Assembly (NCBI GenBank): GCA_033297075.1
Contig: MU858247.1
Span: forward strand, 1-64,000
Source: Rhypophila decipiens
Taxonomy: Eukaryota > Ascomycota > Sordariomycetes > Sordariales > Naviculisporaceae
Length of the DNA: 64,000 nucleotides
Direction: 5' to 3'
In this document: positions 36,820 through 48,668 of the stretch, piece by piece
Layout of the letters: each line of letters begins with the position of its first letter
How positions within the stretch are numbered: position 1 is the stretch's first letter
Notes under the pieces: model-generated
Told to the model about the DNA's origin: nothing
The model's database searches: none
The model's input: the letters and a program-made list of their open reading frames with translations, nothing else
Made by a program: the position numbers and the translations under genes

Positions 36820-39800
36820 CATCCGTAGGCTACGTAGGCAAGGCAAAGTCGGTCAGACGGTAGAAAATGGGAGGGTAGCGGACAAGACCTGCCAGGAGCA
36901 GGGGAATAAAGCTGAAGATTGGGTGCAAGGTTTCACTTTACTTTCAGGGAGCCGGTACAGACTACAGAGGGGGAGGGGGGTGATGTGGTGGATGGGGGGC
37001 GTGTAAATCCAGGCGTACGTATGCGTTTCTTGGGGGTGGTGTAAGTGAGTAATAAGTGAGAGTGGACCCCTTTTCCCCTTCGAGAATTGGCGGGTGGCGC
37101 TCTTTCCTCGAGTCCAGACTTGCGTGGCAGCCAGGCCAGCAACAGAAGGACGTGGACAAATCTTGACGTATACCTCACGAGGTGCGCAATCCAATTTCCA
37201 CCTACGCTGCTGAAATGAAAATACTTGATGCAAACTCACCATTATTCTCAAGTAAATCTTTTCTGTTGTTCGGTTTGACTTGAGCTTTGACATTGGAAAT
37301 TATTCTGTAATGGAGAAACTTGAAAACGACAGCGAATACGGATATGAGGGGTGTGTATGTATCAATTGAGGTATGAACTGCATCAACGCTAGGGAAGACA
37401 CTGGAAGTCGAGGAGGGGGAGGTACGGAAAGAGGCAGAGGGTGCGTCTGCGTTCTCAGAGGGAGAACGCGCGTCCACTTCAATTTGGGAACGCCCCTGGC
37501 CAATCACAAGCCTGGTCCGGTCCCTCCGCCCCAAATGGGGTCTCCACGCAATCGAAGTCTCCGCCCCATCGAAAGACTTTCAAGAGATCCGATGTCAGCT
37601 ACTCAGCTCAAGAGTGAGGATACGTAATGTGAGTGAACGAAGACATTTTCTGTATTCTGTGCCTCTTGATTATATGCTTCTTTCTTTTTGGTTTTTCATC
37701 GAGGTTTGACGGTGTTTAGCGTGCTTGCGCAAACCGTTTTAGGTGATCTACGGGCTTGCCCCTCGATGCTTAATGGGAAGCATTATTATCCCATGGAATG
37801 ACCCACCATTCTCGATTTCTTTGGGCTCTTGGCGGGTATATTCTATGTCCGAGATGCTATGCACAACATCCTCACGAAGCACGGATTCCAGAGTACGGTG
37901 ATGCCAGTTTAACCAAGCACACAAGATGGTGATGATGACGAGGCTTTACCTCCGACCTGTCTTTCTGTGTGGCACTGTTCACAAGCACGGTTGCACTAAC
38001 GGAAGACCCCTGTGGCTGAGGCTTGTTGAGAGGATCCGCAGCGTACGATACAGCATCCATGTAAATGGTATCCGTAAATAGCCAAATTTCGATGCCGATT
38101 CTTCGGTGCTTCCCGACCTTGTGCAAGTTGATCAATCTCCATGCGACCGCAACCGACCATGGATTATCTATATAAAAACTCCATCAGCTCTGAATGAAGG
38201 GATTCAAAGACCTGATGACCATTCTGCGAGAGACGCAACTCTCTTCAAACTTGGGCAAGCAAGGGTATCAATGTGAGTGCAAGTGCGGACATGGGTACTC
38301 CGTACAAGCCACAGGCCATCAGGCAAAACCCGTTCGGACCAATCCCGTGTTGCGCTTATCAGATCGATCTTCAACTCAGCCTCATGTCCCCTGCAATTTC
38401 CACTACCCTGCCTCATCGACGGATAATCCACCGCTTCCCCGTTCATAACGGCAGCCGAGAGGTTTGCACGGCTTGTTACCCCGACCTCAACTGGCGCTGG
38501 TTGACCGAAATCACCGTCAACAGTCGCTATCGTCTTCATCTGTGCGTAGTTAAATACGCACTCAGTCGCCCGAGTGCGAGCTGAGGAGCTTTTCCCACAG
38601 ACCGACTGACAACGCCCGCGGTCTAGCACTCTGACAGCTCACGGCGTGATCATCGTCTACTCGTAGATGACGAATCAGGGGCGAATCGGCGAAAATTAGT
38701 ACACAAACGTGACAAACAACGACGACTTACGTTTGCTTACCTCCAATTTGAGCACGATATCAACCTGCCTATTTCATTCAATTGCTTCACCCTAAACGTT
38801 TTCGCACGTGAGGTGGTGATGTCTGGAGACAGGGGGTTCTAACAACCTCAGAGAGGGGGGTGTCTCCAGCCACACCTGAACTGTCAAAAGCCAGATCCGG
38901 GATAACGGTAAATTTCAATATTCATAACACCAGCAGTCTTTGGAATACGTACGTTTGGATTGGCTTCCAGCCTTCAGTGGCGTCTGTGGTTTAGGGATCA
39001 GGGGACGTGTGGTCGGCCAGGAGAAACCGACTGAGCGATTACGCGGCGTTCGTCGGCTCTATCGCGTGTGTATTTGACAAGAGGCGTTCACCCAATCGCC
39101 ACAGAGCTCCACTTTTGACGACGATCCTACCTGCCTCACCACAACTTTCCATGGAGATAGTCCGTGTGTGGTCTCTCTACTCCGTACCGATTCTTTTATT
39201 CTTCCCAACGCTTCTACACGTGCAAAGGACTGCATGTCACCCCCTTACTATCTGTATATCCAGCCCAGAGACGAGCGAGCCAGTCTTTCATTTCTAAATG
39301 TCCATGTAACGTGCTTTAATTCAAACACGCTGGGGAGCAGATCTCATTACCCAAGGTTGCAGTTCTGTCTAGTTGACCCAGAGCCTGGCCGGATATATTC
39401 CGCATTCCCACGTCGTGGCAACCAGTTACGTATCTAGGTCGACGGGAACTTCCACACGGAGCCAAAGTCCTCAAGTCCCTACTTGACGGCCCCTTTTTCG
39501 ATCCCGGCAGCTTGCATGCCGACTACAGCCATATTCACACGCTTCGTCAGCACCCTCTTCGTTCCCACATATCCTCACAGGACCTTTTCCCTAGCTTCAT
39601 GTCGTCCGGAATCCACAGCGTTATTTACTATTTCTTGACGAGCGGGAAACCGTTTCTTTAGTCGAGTGCCAAGCAATCTAGGTGTTGATTGGAGCACCAC
39701 CATGGAAGGTTTCGAGAACAAAAATTATTTGATCCACAAGTTCGAACAAACATCATGGACGCGCGTCCAAGCTTCTTTTTGAAGAGGAATTTCTTCCCCG

Positions 39801-41845
39801 TCTCCGTAATCCAAACGCCTCTGACTTACGGTACCCACTGGTATAAACCTTAACCCAACCGGCGGGCCATTCATCCCGCCGCGGCCACGGCCAGCTCGGT
39901 TAACTCTATCCCTAGGGACCTTCCTTGTTATGGTTGTTTATATGGGAGAGATCGCGGACCGAGGATTGATTCCGACACCACTCGCTCGAAGGTCTCAACA
40001 CACCGGGAGATCGCTACCCAGAATCGACCAAAAAAAAGAAGAAGCTTTTATCTCTCTTCCCGTCATCTAACCCCTGAGCACTATACAGCATCAAGCCTTC
40101 CCAGTCCGTTTTGCAGAGACCCCCCACGCCATCTCATCTACATTATCTCTCTCCCTTCACATCTTTCCGGATATCGGCTATCGGCTATCAGCAAGTCTAA
40201 CTGATAGGTGGCAGACCAACCCGTACTCGAATGGGAGCGAGGCTTACAGATTTTCCCATCGATCTTTAAGTACCAGGTACTCCCATTGTGGTCAGCATAT
40301 AAGTCCTGTGAAGAATACATATGCGTCACCGGCATGTTTATCCGACCGTACATTCAGCAAAATCAGGAGCGCATGGCAAGGCCAGTACTTGACTCATCAG
40401 TGTGAGCAGCGGCACATGTGATGTGGAACCTGACCAGCCCACGAGCAGGTGAGTAGAGTACCTTGGGGAGCTAAGTAAACCCCTTTTTGAGGGGACCATT
40501 CGAAGTGATTACGCTCTCTGATGGCTCGACCCTCGAAGAACGGGTGAGGAATGGAATCTTCACATCTCTGAAACGGAAACCGGGATTCAAACCGTAAAAA
40601 AAAAAACTCTACCCGAACCCTTAGACCCTTGGCCATACAGCACTCTTCCCGTCCTGTCTAGACCACATCTAGTAAGTATCTCGCCTCGTTCGTTCGAGCT
40701 CTTGTGCTCGGCTAACATAAGAGATACCAGATATCCAAGGTAGGGGTATACCTGTCATCCTTGATGAACAAACAACTTCATGTCACCACCACCGCCATCC
40801 GGATACACTGCTTCTGCAAGTGAACCGAGCCAACCGCCATCCACCACCTCAACAGAGAGTGAAAATAGAAACATATTCGCTTATTTCACTCACCGCGGTA
40901 ATTAAACCAACGTATAATGGTATACATCCTCTCTCTCATCCTGCTTTATAATCCATCTGGACTTACGTAGCCAAAAAACAATCAGGTGAAATCCTGAATA
41001 TTCGAAGCTACAAGTACAAAATCCAAAAGAAAAGGGATGACGGCTGTCTCGCATTGGAAAGTCTCCTACGTCTCCGTATTCGCTGTCATTGCTGAGAAGT
41101 GATCAAGATGGTTATGTAGGCAGGCAGGTGGGTATCCGTCCACAAGACCCCTATTATGTAATATGAACGCGCGTTCTCGTCGTCCGTCCCCTTTCCCCTT
41201 CCTTGGAGCTTTCGGATTCGTAAAACACCAGCAAACAAGACCTTCGAAAAAGCTATCCCCACTCAAGAAGGAAAGCGAGTATAGTGGTGACGGCGACGGC
41301 GGCAGCGGCGTCACCATAGGTCCCTTACCTACCTACTCCTACCCCAGGAGTCCTTATAGTCCTTGGTTCTTTTAGCAGTCTCCGTATGTATATGGGTAAC
41401 CAGCAGTTCCAACCACATGCAGAGGCGAAAGCAAAGGGGAATCTGAACATGTAGAATCTGAAAAAGTAAGATAAATCCGTCCTTCAACTGGATAGACGGC
41501 AAACCAAGAAAATCCGGACGGGCGTCATCAAGCTGTAAAAAACATTGTGTGTCTATCTCTTTTATTTATTCCACAACCTGTTCTAGCGAGACAAGATCTC
41601 ATATACAACACGTATGCCAGCCGCCACTGCATTCCCAAAATGGCTTCGTAGAAGACGTCAACGGACAAACACATAGCCAAGTAGGAGACAGACCTTTGAG
41701 CACCCGTGATATCGAACCGTACGTCAGTCATATGACGCTGACCAACAAAAGATATGTCCCTCTCACCACTGCCGCAGTCTTGGCCATCGTTGTCGTAAGC
41801 TACTTTTGAATTTTCCGCTGGGCCTAACCAATCTAACAACAACCT
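36820..41845. other. Spacer of about 5 kb between png1 and utp4
   Basis: No gene can be supported. The longest frames (up to about 147 codons) lack motifs and mostly lack convincing ATG starts. Two of the exact TACTCCGTA words lie here, at 38296 and 39178. Purine-rich strings occur near 36965-37005. The right end, before 41846, should hold the utp4 3' UTR. A 70-codon ATG frame at 41163-41375 was considered and not accepted. Confidence 0.5.
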
Positions 41846-44624
41846 CTAATGCGGTGACGGGTCCGCGTCCCAGATTGGCCGCTCCACTAGTACGACTTCC
41901 AGCGGTGGGTACTTTTCTTCGGACACGCCGTTCTCCTGATTCTGCTCCTGCTCCTCTGAGGTCTTCTGAAATGGAACTATACCCAAGATGGGCTGATACT
42001 GGTATGTATTCCACCATTTGGCCCGCCGACGGGTAGCGCCTGCTTTCCCATGGGCGGAATCGTCTCCGTTGACCGCCTCATCTCTGAAGCGCTGCAGTTC
42101 GCCGCCATCGGTCTCGTCTTCGTCGTCGTCATCGTCTTCATCATCCTCAATTCCACTGCTCGCACCGACGCTGATCGAGTCGTCAGCTTCTACCATGTCC
42201 ACATCCATCCAGGCCACCTCCTCGGGTGGACCTGTTGCTACCTTGACTCGGTCTGTGGTGAGGACCTGCTGCTTATCCATCCTTCCTCCCGCTCCGTGCT
42301 CATGGTCTCGTTTCCGTTTGCTACCGGACTGAACGCCATCCTTGGGCCCGTCGGCTGATTCTGGTACCAGATCCTGTGAAAGATCGAGCATAAACAAGAA
42401 GGAGCTGCCATAGATCCACACCCGCGGACCCTGCCATACGACACCCTTCGCTAAGTCGCGGGTGATCCTAAAGGTTTCTGGGAGTTTCCAATAGGTATTT
42501 CGTCTCGACCAATCGGCTAGGGAGCCATGGAGCGGATTAAAGAGGAAAATCTGCTTCAGGGTAGTAATCGCTAGCAAGAGGTAGTCGCCATCTTCCTTGT
42601 CGGTGGGTAAGCAAGCCTTGGAGAAGGATAATACCACGGGCGCCGATGGTAATCTGAAAATCAGGGCCGCCTTGGGATTACGCGTCCACTGTTCGCCATC
42701 GGTCTGATCGGCTTCTTCGTCTGACGAGTCGCCAGAGGAAGACTCCTCTTCTACCTCACTGCTTGCATCGCTCTTGGCTCCGGGATCGCGCAAAACCCAG
42801 GTGTCGACGAATCCCGCGAGATCTGCAACAGCTAGCATTTTGCTATCGGGAGAAAAGGTCACTTGAGTGACGTTTCGATCGTACATGCCGAGACCACCGA
42901 GAAGAACAGTTTTGGGAACACGGCGTGCTAGCCGGTTGAGCTTGTACGGCTTTGAGATTTCATATCTCCCCTCGGACTTGTTGATACCGGCAATCATGAC
43001 TTTTCTTCCCTCTTCGACCCAGCACATCCACTTTGCGTCTGGCGAAATTTCGACCTTGGAAGCTCCATTCCCAGTAGCCGGCATACTGAGCTTCTTGAGT
43101 TCTGGATGGGGAGAGCTGGACTTCGGGTGATACTCCAGTCGGAAGGCCTTGATATCTGAAGTAGTAGATACCACTACAAGGTTCCCATCTTCGCTGATAG
43201 CGGCAGAAGTGATGCTAGATTCCCCCTTGACCACTAGCTGTGCAACAAGTCGGCGGTTCTTTTTCATGTCGACATGTGTAGTTGCGTCTGCCAGCAGTTT
43301 CGTTGCTGGCTTGTGTAGCTCCCAGATTCGAAGTTCATTGCCCCACCAACTCATCATGAGCCGTGCCCTTGAAGCGCTCCGAATATTGGTAGTCTGCGGG
43401 AGGTGGGGGAGATTGCGGTGATTTTCTTTGCCTACTCCTCGAAGGGGAAGAACGACAGGGTTGGCCTTGGATCCTAAGTTGTTTCTCTGTCAGTACTTTT
43501 CTGGGTGGTGGAATTTGGCGCGACCAACCTCCGCAAACAACGACACTCATGCCCTTTGCTTCGTAAGAAGCCATTGCCTTTACATCGTGGTGCCCGTCAT
43601 GGTGCCCATCATGGCGCCGGTGAAACACTTTGGACCAGCGACCCGGTTGGCGAGGCGTCGGCTCGTAGAACACTATCCGCCCGTCCATGCTACCAGAGAC
43701 GATTTGGGAGCCATCTGCGCTGGCCGCAAGACACAAGATATCCTGAGTGTGACCCTGTATCCTCTGCGTCTGAGTATAGGTTCTGCCGTCCCAGATGCAC
43801 AGGTGTCCGGTTGAATCGCCAGACACAATGTCGCCATTGGGCAGGCACTTGACAGCCCACACAATAATGGTTTTCGACGACGAACTCGAATGGTCCGATC
43901 CGAGTGTCATTTGGGCGCGCAATGTTCCTCCTCTTCGCGAGATGTCGTAGACGCGGATTGTGCTGTCGGAGCACCCAACGACAACGCAATTTTTGGACTG
44001 GAAAGCAATGCTGACCATTTTTGTTTTGTTCGACGGTGTCCTGATCACGGCTCTCTCGAACTCCAAATCTCCGCCTTCGATCGAGTACAGCAAAAGGTTG
44101 CCGTCCACTGTGCCAGCAACCAGCTTTCGGGGGGTCTTGTCCTTATTGGTTGGCGGAGGCTGGACACCGAGACACCAGATATCTCCGTGTTGGCCACTGG
44201 CATGTTTCTTCACTCTACCCTTCTCGAGGTCATATTCTGTGATGGCTGTCGTGTAGCCAATGCTAAAGAGGCGAGATTTTCCGTGAAAGATGGTGCCGTC
44301 CTGCATCTCTTCATCTGGGTCGGTTACCCAGACCAGGCCGTCAACACTTCTGTCCTTGCCTCCAGGCATAGCGAGCTGGTTTGTCAAGTCAGTATCGGAA
44401 CTGATCCAAGGCCAAGGACACGACATATAGAATGCGCGACATACCTCTTGGTGCCACGCGCCATTGTTTGGGTTCCATATTTCAACATCTCCGTTTGCGC
44501 GGCCGATTGCTAGTCGCGGCTTTTGCGACTTCTTTGCGCTTTTCGGGAGATTACTGTGTGTAAAGGCAATGGCATTGATCGCGGATACTGGGTAAGGAAC
44601 GAATCGACATCTGTGAATATCCAT
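41846..44624 (-). CDS. utp4: UTP4 (cirhin-type): WD40 subunit of the t-UTP/UtpA complex
   Basis: Part of the first complex to bind nascent pre-rRNA in the small-subunit processome in the nucleolus. Minus-strand exons are 44624-44445, 44375-43529 and 43473-41846, giving 884 residues. Intron 1 (44376-44444) is 69 bases and in frame, so an unspliced reading adds 23 residues. Intron 2 (43474-43528) is 55 bases, donor GTTGGT, acceptor CTTAG. Splicing it restores a run containing VVLPLRGVGKENH that leads into MSWWGNELRIW. The start MDIHRCRFVPYP is the characteristic UTP4 N-terminus. WD40 repeats fill two propellers over about 1-740, interrupted by acidic insertions at about 578-603 and 783-802. The second exon holds a DGHHDGHHD micro-repeat. 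The end, EVVLVERPIWDADPSPH, resembles the family end but stops early. It diverges from npt1. Confidence 0.96.
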
Positions 44625-45127
44625 TGTGAGAATTTTGAGATCCCAGAGCTCGGAGAAGGGCCAAATGGGAAGGTATTTGAGGATTGCAGCTTCCTAGGCG
44701 TGGGTCTCCGACTCTGTCTGAAGCTGGCGTCCAAGTCCAGGAACTTTTTTTTTCTGCAACTTTTAGTCCAAAGCGGTCAGCCAATTTAGGTGTGGTACGT
44801 GCTTCACATGCAGGTCGTACCACCCCACATTCTGGATTTCTGTATTTGTATCAGTACACCGTATTCACGTATTTACATATCTGTGTGACAGTCAACAGGA
44901 ACGCCAGAAGGCTGTGTGATTACCCCGCCAAAATTCACCCCACCACCTCCCTTCTCTCCTGCTTGAGCTATCACCGGTCCGTTTTGATGCGACAACCGCG
45001 CATTCGTTTGTGCTTGTCAAACAACTTAACAAAGCTTAGGTGAGCCTTCATTTTCCACGTCAGATTGTGGAAACGGAATCTGAGTTTGGGTTTCTCTCGA
45101 ACCGTTGAACCCCCCGCTAATTCGAAC

Positions 45128-45144
45128 TATAAAGCCCGTATAAA
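45128..45144 (+). promoter_or_regulatory. Pair of TATA-like boxes upstream of npt1
   Basis: TATAAA occurs at 45128-45133 and again at 45139-45144, about 310-330 bases before the npt1 start. Two TATA words 11 bases apart in otherwise mixed-composition sequence are suggestive of a core promoter, but no transcription start is known. Confidence 0.4.
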
Positions 45145-45360
45145 GCACCCTCTCCATGAGGACGACCTTGCGCTATCTCCTTGACACGAGCCCTAGAGTC
45201 AACAGCACATCACATCGCCTACCTATTATTTATCTAAAATAAGCTGTGTTAATACGACATACTCATACAGCAAGAATCTCTTAAGCAACGGTTACAGGGG
45301 GTCAGTTGCGTTGCGACGAGCACGGCTCACTGCTATAGCCTGACAAGACAGTTGAGGCCT

Positions 45361-45402
45361 ATGCCCCAGGGCCACACCTCGACACCTACGGCGCCCCAAT
45401 AA
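45361..45402 (+). promoter_or_regulatory. Upstream ORF of 13 codons before npt1
   Basis: An ATG at 45361 opens MPQGHTSTPTAPQ and stops with TAA at 45400-45402, 52 bases before the npt1 start at 45455. The -3 base is C, a weak context. A further ATG-led frame of 28 codons starts near 45155, close to the TATA pair, and may or may not be transcribed. Confidence 0.35.
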
Positions 45403-45454
45403 CCACAACTTTCCTGGCGATTGTTTCCGAGATAACCACCACTTGCCGTTCACC

Positions 45455-46955
45455 ATGGATTTCAATAGCGCTTCGCCCTATCCTGAGGGCGTGATATCAT
45501 TCCTCGACACGGATTTGTACAAGCTGACGATGCAGTGCGCCGTCCTCAAGTATTACAAAGATGTCCCTGTCACATATTCCTTCACCAACCGGACCCCGGA
45601 AAAAAAGCTTTCACGTAAGGCTTTCCAGTGGCTGGAAGAGCAGGTCAGAAAGCTCGGAAACATCTCCCTCTCTGCCGAGGAACTCGAATACCTCAAGACC
45701 CATTGCCCATACTTGACGCCAGAATACCTGGAATTTCTTCAAGAGTTCCGACTGAGGCCACGGGAACAGGTCACCATTACCTTCATTCCCGTTGCTGAAG
45801 ATACTGGATCTGAGTCTGATATTGGAGATATTCATATTGCCATTGCTGGGACATGGCTGGAGACCATCCTCTACGAAATTCCGCTTTTGGCCTTGACCTC
45901 AGAGGCCTATTTCAAGCATATGGACCCCGATTGGACTTATGAGGGTCAGGAAGAAAAGGCGTTTGAGAAGGGTATACGACTGCTCGAAGCTGGCTGCGTT
46001 TTCTCCGAGTTTGGCACTCGCCGGCGCCGAGACTACCACACCCAGGCTCTCGTCTTCAGAGGTCTGACAAAGGCCAGTAAAGAAGCCGAGACGCGTGGCT
46101 ACAAGGGGAAGCTTTCAGGAACCAGCAACGTGCACCTTGCCATGCGCTTTGGCATTCCCCCAGTAGGAACTGTTGCCCATGAGTGGTTCATGGGCATCGC
46201 AGCGATCGTTGGCGACTACAAACAGGCGACAGAGGAGGCTCTCTACCGCTGGGTCGGCTGCTTTGGTGAGGGCGTTCTCGGCATCGCACTGACGGATACG
46301 TTTGGTACTCCTGAATTCCTCAAGGCATTCAACAAGCCCGTGAGACACTTCGAGAAGACGGAAAGCCCACGCGTCCGAAAGCACAGCGTTGCCGACTCGT
46401 TCACTTCGGCAGGGATCCCGGTGGAAAGGGTGGACAGCCATAATAAGACCTATGCCGAGGTGTTTACCGGTGTTCGGCAAGATTCGGGCGATCCCAAAGG
46501 ATTTGTTCGGGTCATGCGCAAGTTCTACGATGAACAAGGCATCAAGGACAAGAAGGTTATCGTCTTTTCCGACTCGCTCAATATTGAGCGGTGCCTTGAA
46601 TATAAACAGGTCTCGGAAGAGGCAGGTTTCCAGCCCACGTTTGGTGTGGGGACCTTTCTCACCAATGACTTTGTTCATACCACCACTGGCAAGAAGTCGA
46701 CACCCCTCAATATCGTGATCAAGCTCAGCTCGGCAGGAGGACAGCCGGCAATAAAGATCAGGTGAGATTCGAGCTCCGTGCTGCCCAATATTGACAACTC
46801 CAACTAACCCTCACAGTGATAATGCCGGCAAGAACACCGGTGATAAAGCGACGGTGGACCGAGTCAAGCGCGAGCTTGGCTATGTTGAGAAGGATTGGGT
46901 TGGAGGAGACGAGACCGCCCGTTGGGGTCATGAAAACGATGCTGTCAAGTCTTGA
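45455..46955 (+). CDS. npt1: NPT1: nicotinate phosphoribosyltransferase
   Basis: Converts nicotinate, PRPP and ATP to nicotinate mononucleotide, the entry step of the Preiss-Handler NAD salvage route. Exons 45455-46761 and 46817-46955 join across a 55-base intron (GTGAGA donor, CTAAC branch, CACAG acceptor) to give 481 residues. I chose ATG 45455 because its context is CACCATGG. The frame extends four codons upstream but only to a TTG. Family motifs are clear: [12 protein letters not shown] near the N-terminus, [28 protein letters not shown] with H242 matching the histidine phosphorylated in family enzymes, GVRQDSGDP for phosphate binding, and VFSDSLN. If the intron is retained, the protein ends at KIR and loses the last 46 residues. 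Length matches fungal Npt1. It is divergent from utp4. Confidence 0.97.
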
Positions 46956-48668
46956 AATATCGCTTTTCCCTAGAGTTGATAAAGCCGCTCTGGTGGCATT
47001 CTCTTTGAGCTCCGTTCGTCTGGCATGGGTAGGTGTGTGGGTCGGCTTCTTGTTTGCAGAACTCTCAGTCATGCGCATTGAGGAGGCAACTCCTGCGTAT
47101 ACAACTCTCTCCTAATTAGCTACATTTCTGGTTGACGGGGAAGGTTTGGCTCTTCTTTCGATATCCTGAATAGATGGTTTTACATGAACTAACCCGTAGA
47201 TGTGAGACATTCTCTTAGACGACCCGGGTGGTTGAAGAACTCTTTTATTTTATGAAAGTTGGGTAGGTCAATGGTCGCTGACTTTTTTATTCGTGAGATG
47301 ACGTAAGGGCTCTCTTTGATTTCTGTCGTTCGGTGGGCAAGACCGATGCATATATATATATATATAATGTTGACAGACTGAAGTGCATGCCGCTGGCCTC
47401 GTTCATCTCCTGCTTCCTCGAAGCCATCGACGAGGGCTGTTGGAGAAAAATGAGTTTCTCGACTGCAATCTGCAATAAACCAAACGCTACCCAATCTCTT
47501 CCGGCCCCGATGCTAAATTAGAGGAAGCTGGTAACAGTTGCTGCTGCAGGTGAGTTTACGCGAAGACATACCAACCTGCCTCGCCCCTCCCAAGGGAAAC
47601 AATCTTAACTGACCCTTCGTCATGTAGTCCTCGCAGCGGAACACACAGACTTCCACTTCTGTCCTTGGGAAAGATTTCGACCGTCGATGACTCGATGTTC
47701 CACAAAACCCGATCCCCAGTCCCCAGCCCCCAGTTTCGGTCATGGTGTGATCGGTCAGCCACACGGTGAATGTCTGGATCTCATTCGACGAACCGCTCGA
47801 TCTCATCCCCAATGGCTGGGCGAGCACCTATCACAACAGTGCACTTCTAAAGTCTGGACCCCCACTCAGACGATTCTGATAAGAGAGAGATTTGAGGTGA
47901 TAAGATCAGTCAACAGTTTGACTGCTCGAATTCCATCTTTGACTTGAGGATTGGGTGAACGAACCTGTGACCAAGAAGAGATGGACATTCATCACCGAGG
48001 TGAAAAGATGGACGGTTGATATGGGCCCTTCAAACCCCTGCCGGGTTTAAACGGCACTTGAAGCTTGTTTTTCCCGGCCAAGCTCTGGGGCGATCGTTCA
48101 GTGGGCCGCTGCAGTTACTGGTGGGCTTCTGTGGGGTCCCTTGAAACAGAAAGCTTGACTTCCAGCCTGCCTGCTCCTGCCAATTGCCATCACGGGTCCC
48201 TTATCAGTTTCTTTTTATTTGTTTAGCTGCCCGGAACGATGGCTATCGGAGCCTGGGGAAGATAGCTCTTCCTGACGACGAATACCGCGTGCAGTACCAC
48301 GCCTCCCACGCACACTAACCTCGTTTTGTTCTGTTCATATCGTCTGATTCGTGCCTTCTTCCGGGGTATTGTGTGGTGCGGAATCCTATATGCACTTAAA
48401 CCCAAGAGAATGGCTGTGATGAAGTTTGGAATCTTGGCGAGCATGGGGGGTGTCTCTATCTCTGAAGCCGGAGGATCTTGATTGTCTTCAATTGTTTTGA
48501 CTTCTTTGCATTCACTTTTACTCTTGTCATCATCTTTCTGCACCAAATCCTTGGCGAAAGCTTGTCGTTGAGACGGCCTTCGTCATTGCATCTTTAGGAC
48601 TGACTAGCTGTGGCTCTTTAAGAATCTGATACTTTAGCTGGCTCAGCTCCAGTCACACCGTCCCCAAG
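46956..48668. other. Spacer between npt1 and the permease gene
   Basis: This should hold the npt1 3' UTR and the permease promoter. No gene was found. A 17-base alternating AT microsatellite lies at 47350-47366. The distal half carries a group of GATA-factor-like sites (listed separately). A minus-strand frame at 48223-48546 was rejected because it has no ATG start and an in-frame stop lies shortly upstream. Confidence 0.5.
47828..48206 (+). promoter_or_regulatory. Cluster of GATA-factor sites upstream of the permease
   Basis: The heptamer TGATAAG occurs at 47877-47883 and 47898-47904, and in reverse orientation at 48200-48206. A related TGATAG lies in reverse at 47828-47833. All fit the HGATAR consensus bound by AreA/NIT2 nitrogen regulators, and the close pair (21 bases apart) fits the known preference for paired sites. 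They lie about 460-840 bases before the permease start. Nitrogen control of an amine permease is biologically sensible, but binding is inferred. Confidence 0.45.

Larger units (their letters stand above)
44625..45454. promoter_or_regulatory. Divergent promoter region between utp4 and npt1
   Basis: This 830-bp stretch separates the two start codons and must serve both genes. A CCAAT word is at 44781, nearer utp4. Two TATAAA-like words lie 11 bases apart at 45128 and 45139 on the npt1 side. I looked for the yeast ribosome-biogenesis PAC word (GCGATGAG) and did not find it. The minus strand has no ATG for about 185 bases above the utp4 start. Confidence 0.6.

Noticed and set aside
36961..37005. 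G-rich stretch as a possible quadruplex
   Set aside because: Run spacing is irregular and nothing nearby suggests a function.
40497..40600. Possible tRNA because of a GGATTCAAACC word resembling a B box
   Set aside because: No matching A box at the right spacing and no acceptor stem could be paired.
41163..41375. 70-codon ATG frame near the utp4 3' end
   Set aside because: Low-complexity, with a competing antisense frame over the same bases and no recognisable feature.
45443..45454. Start of npt1 four codons upstream
   Set aside because: The upstream codon is TTG, while ATG 45455 has an excellent context.
48223..48546. Minus-strand frame of 107 codons divergent from the permease, with a charged start and a hydrophobic stretch
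   Set aside because: Begins with TTG; extending the frame upstream meets a TGA before any ATG, and no splice site was found that rescues it.
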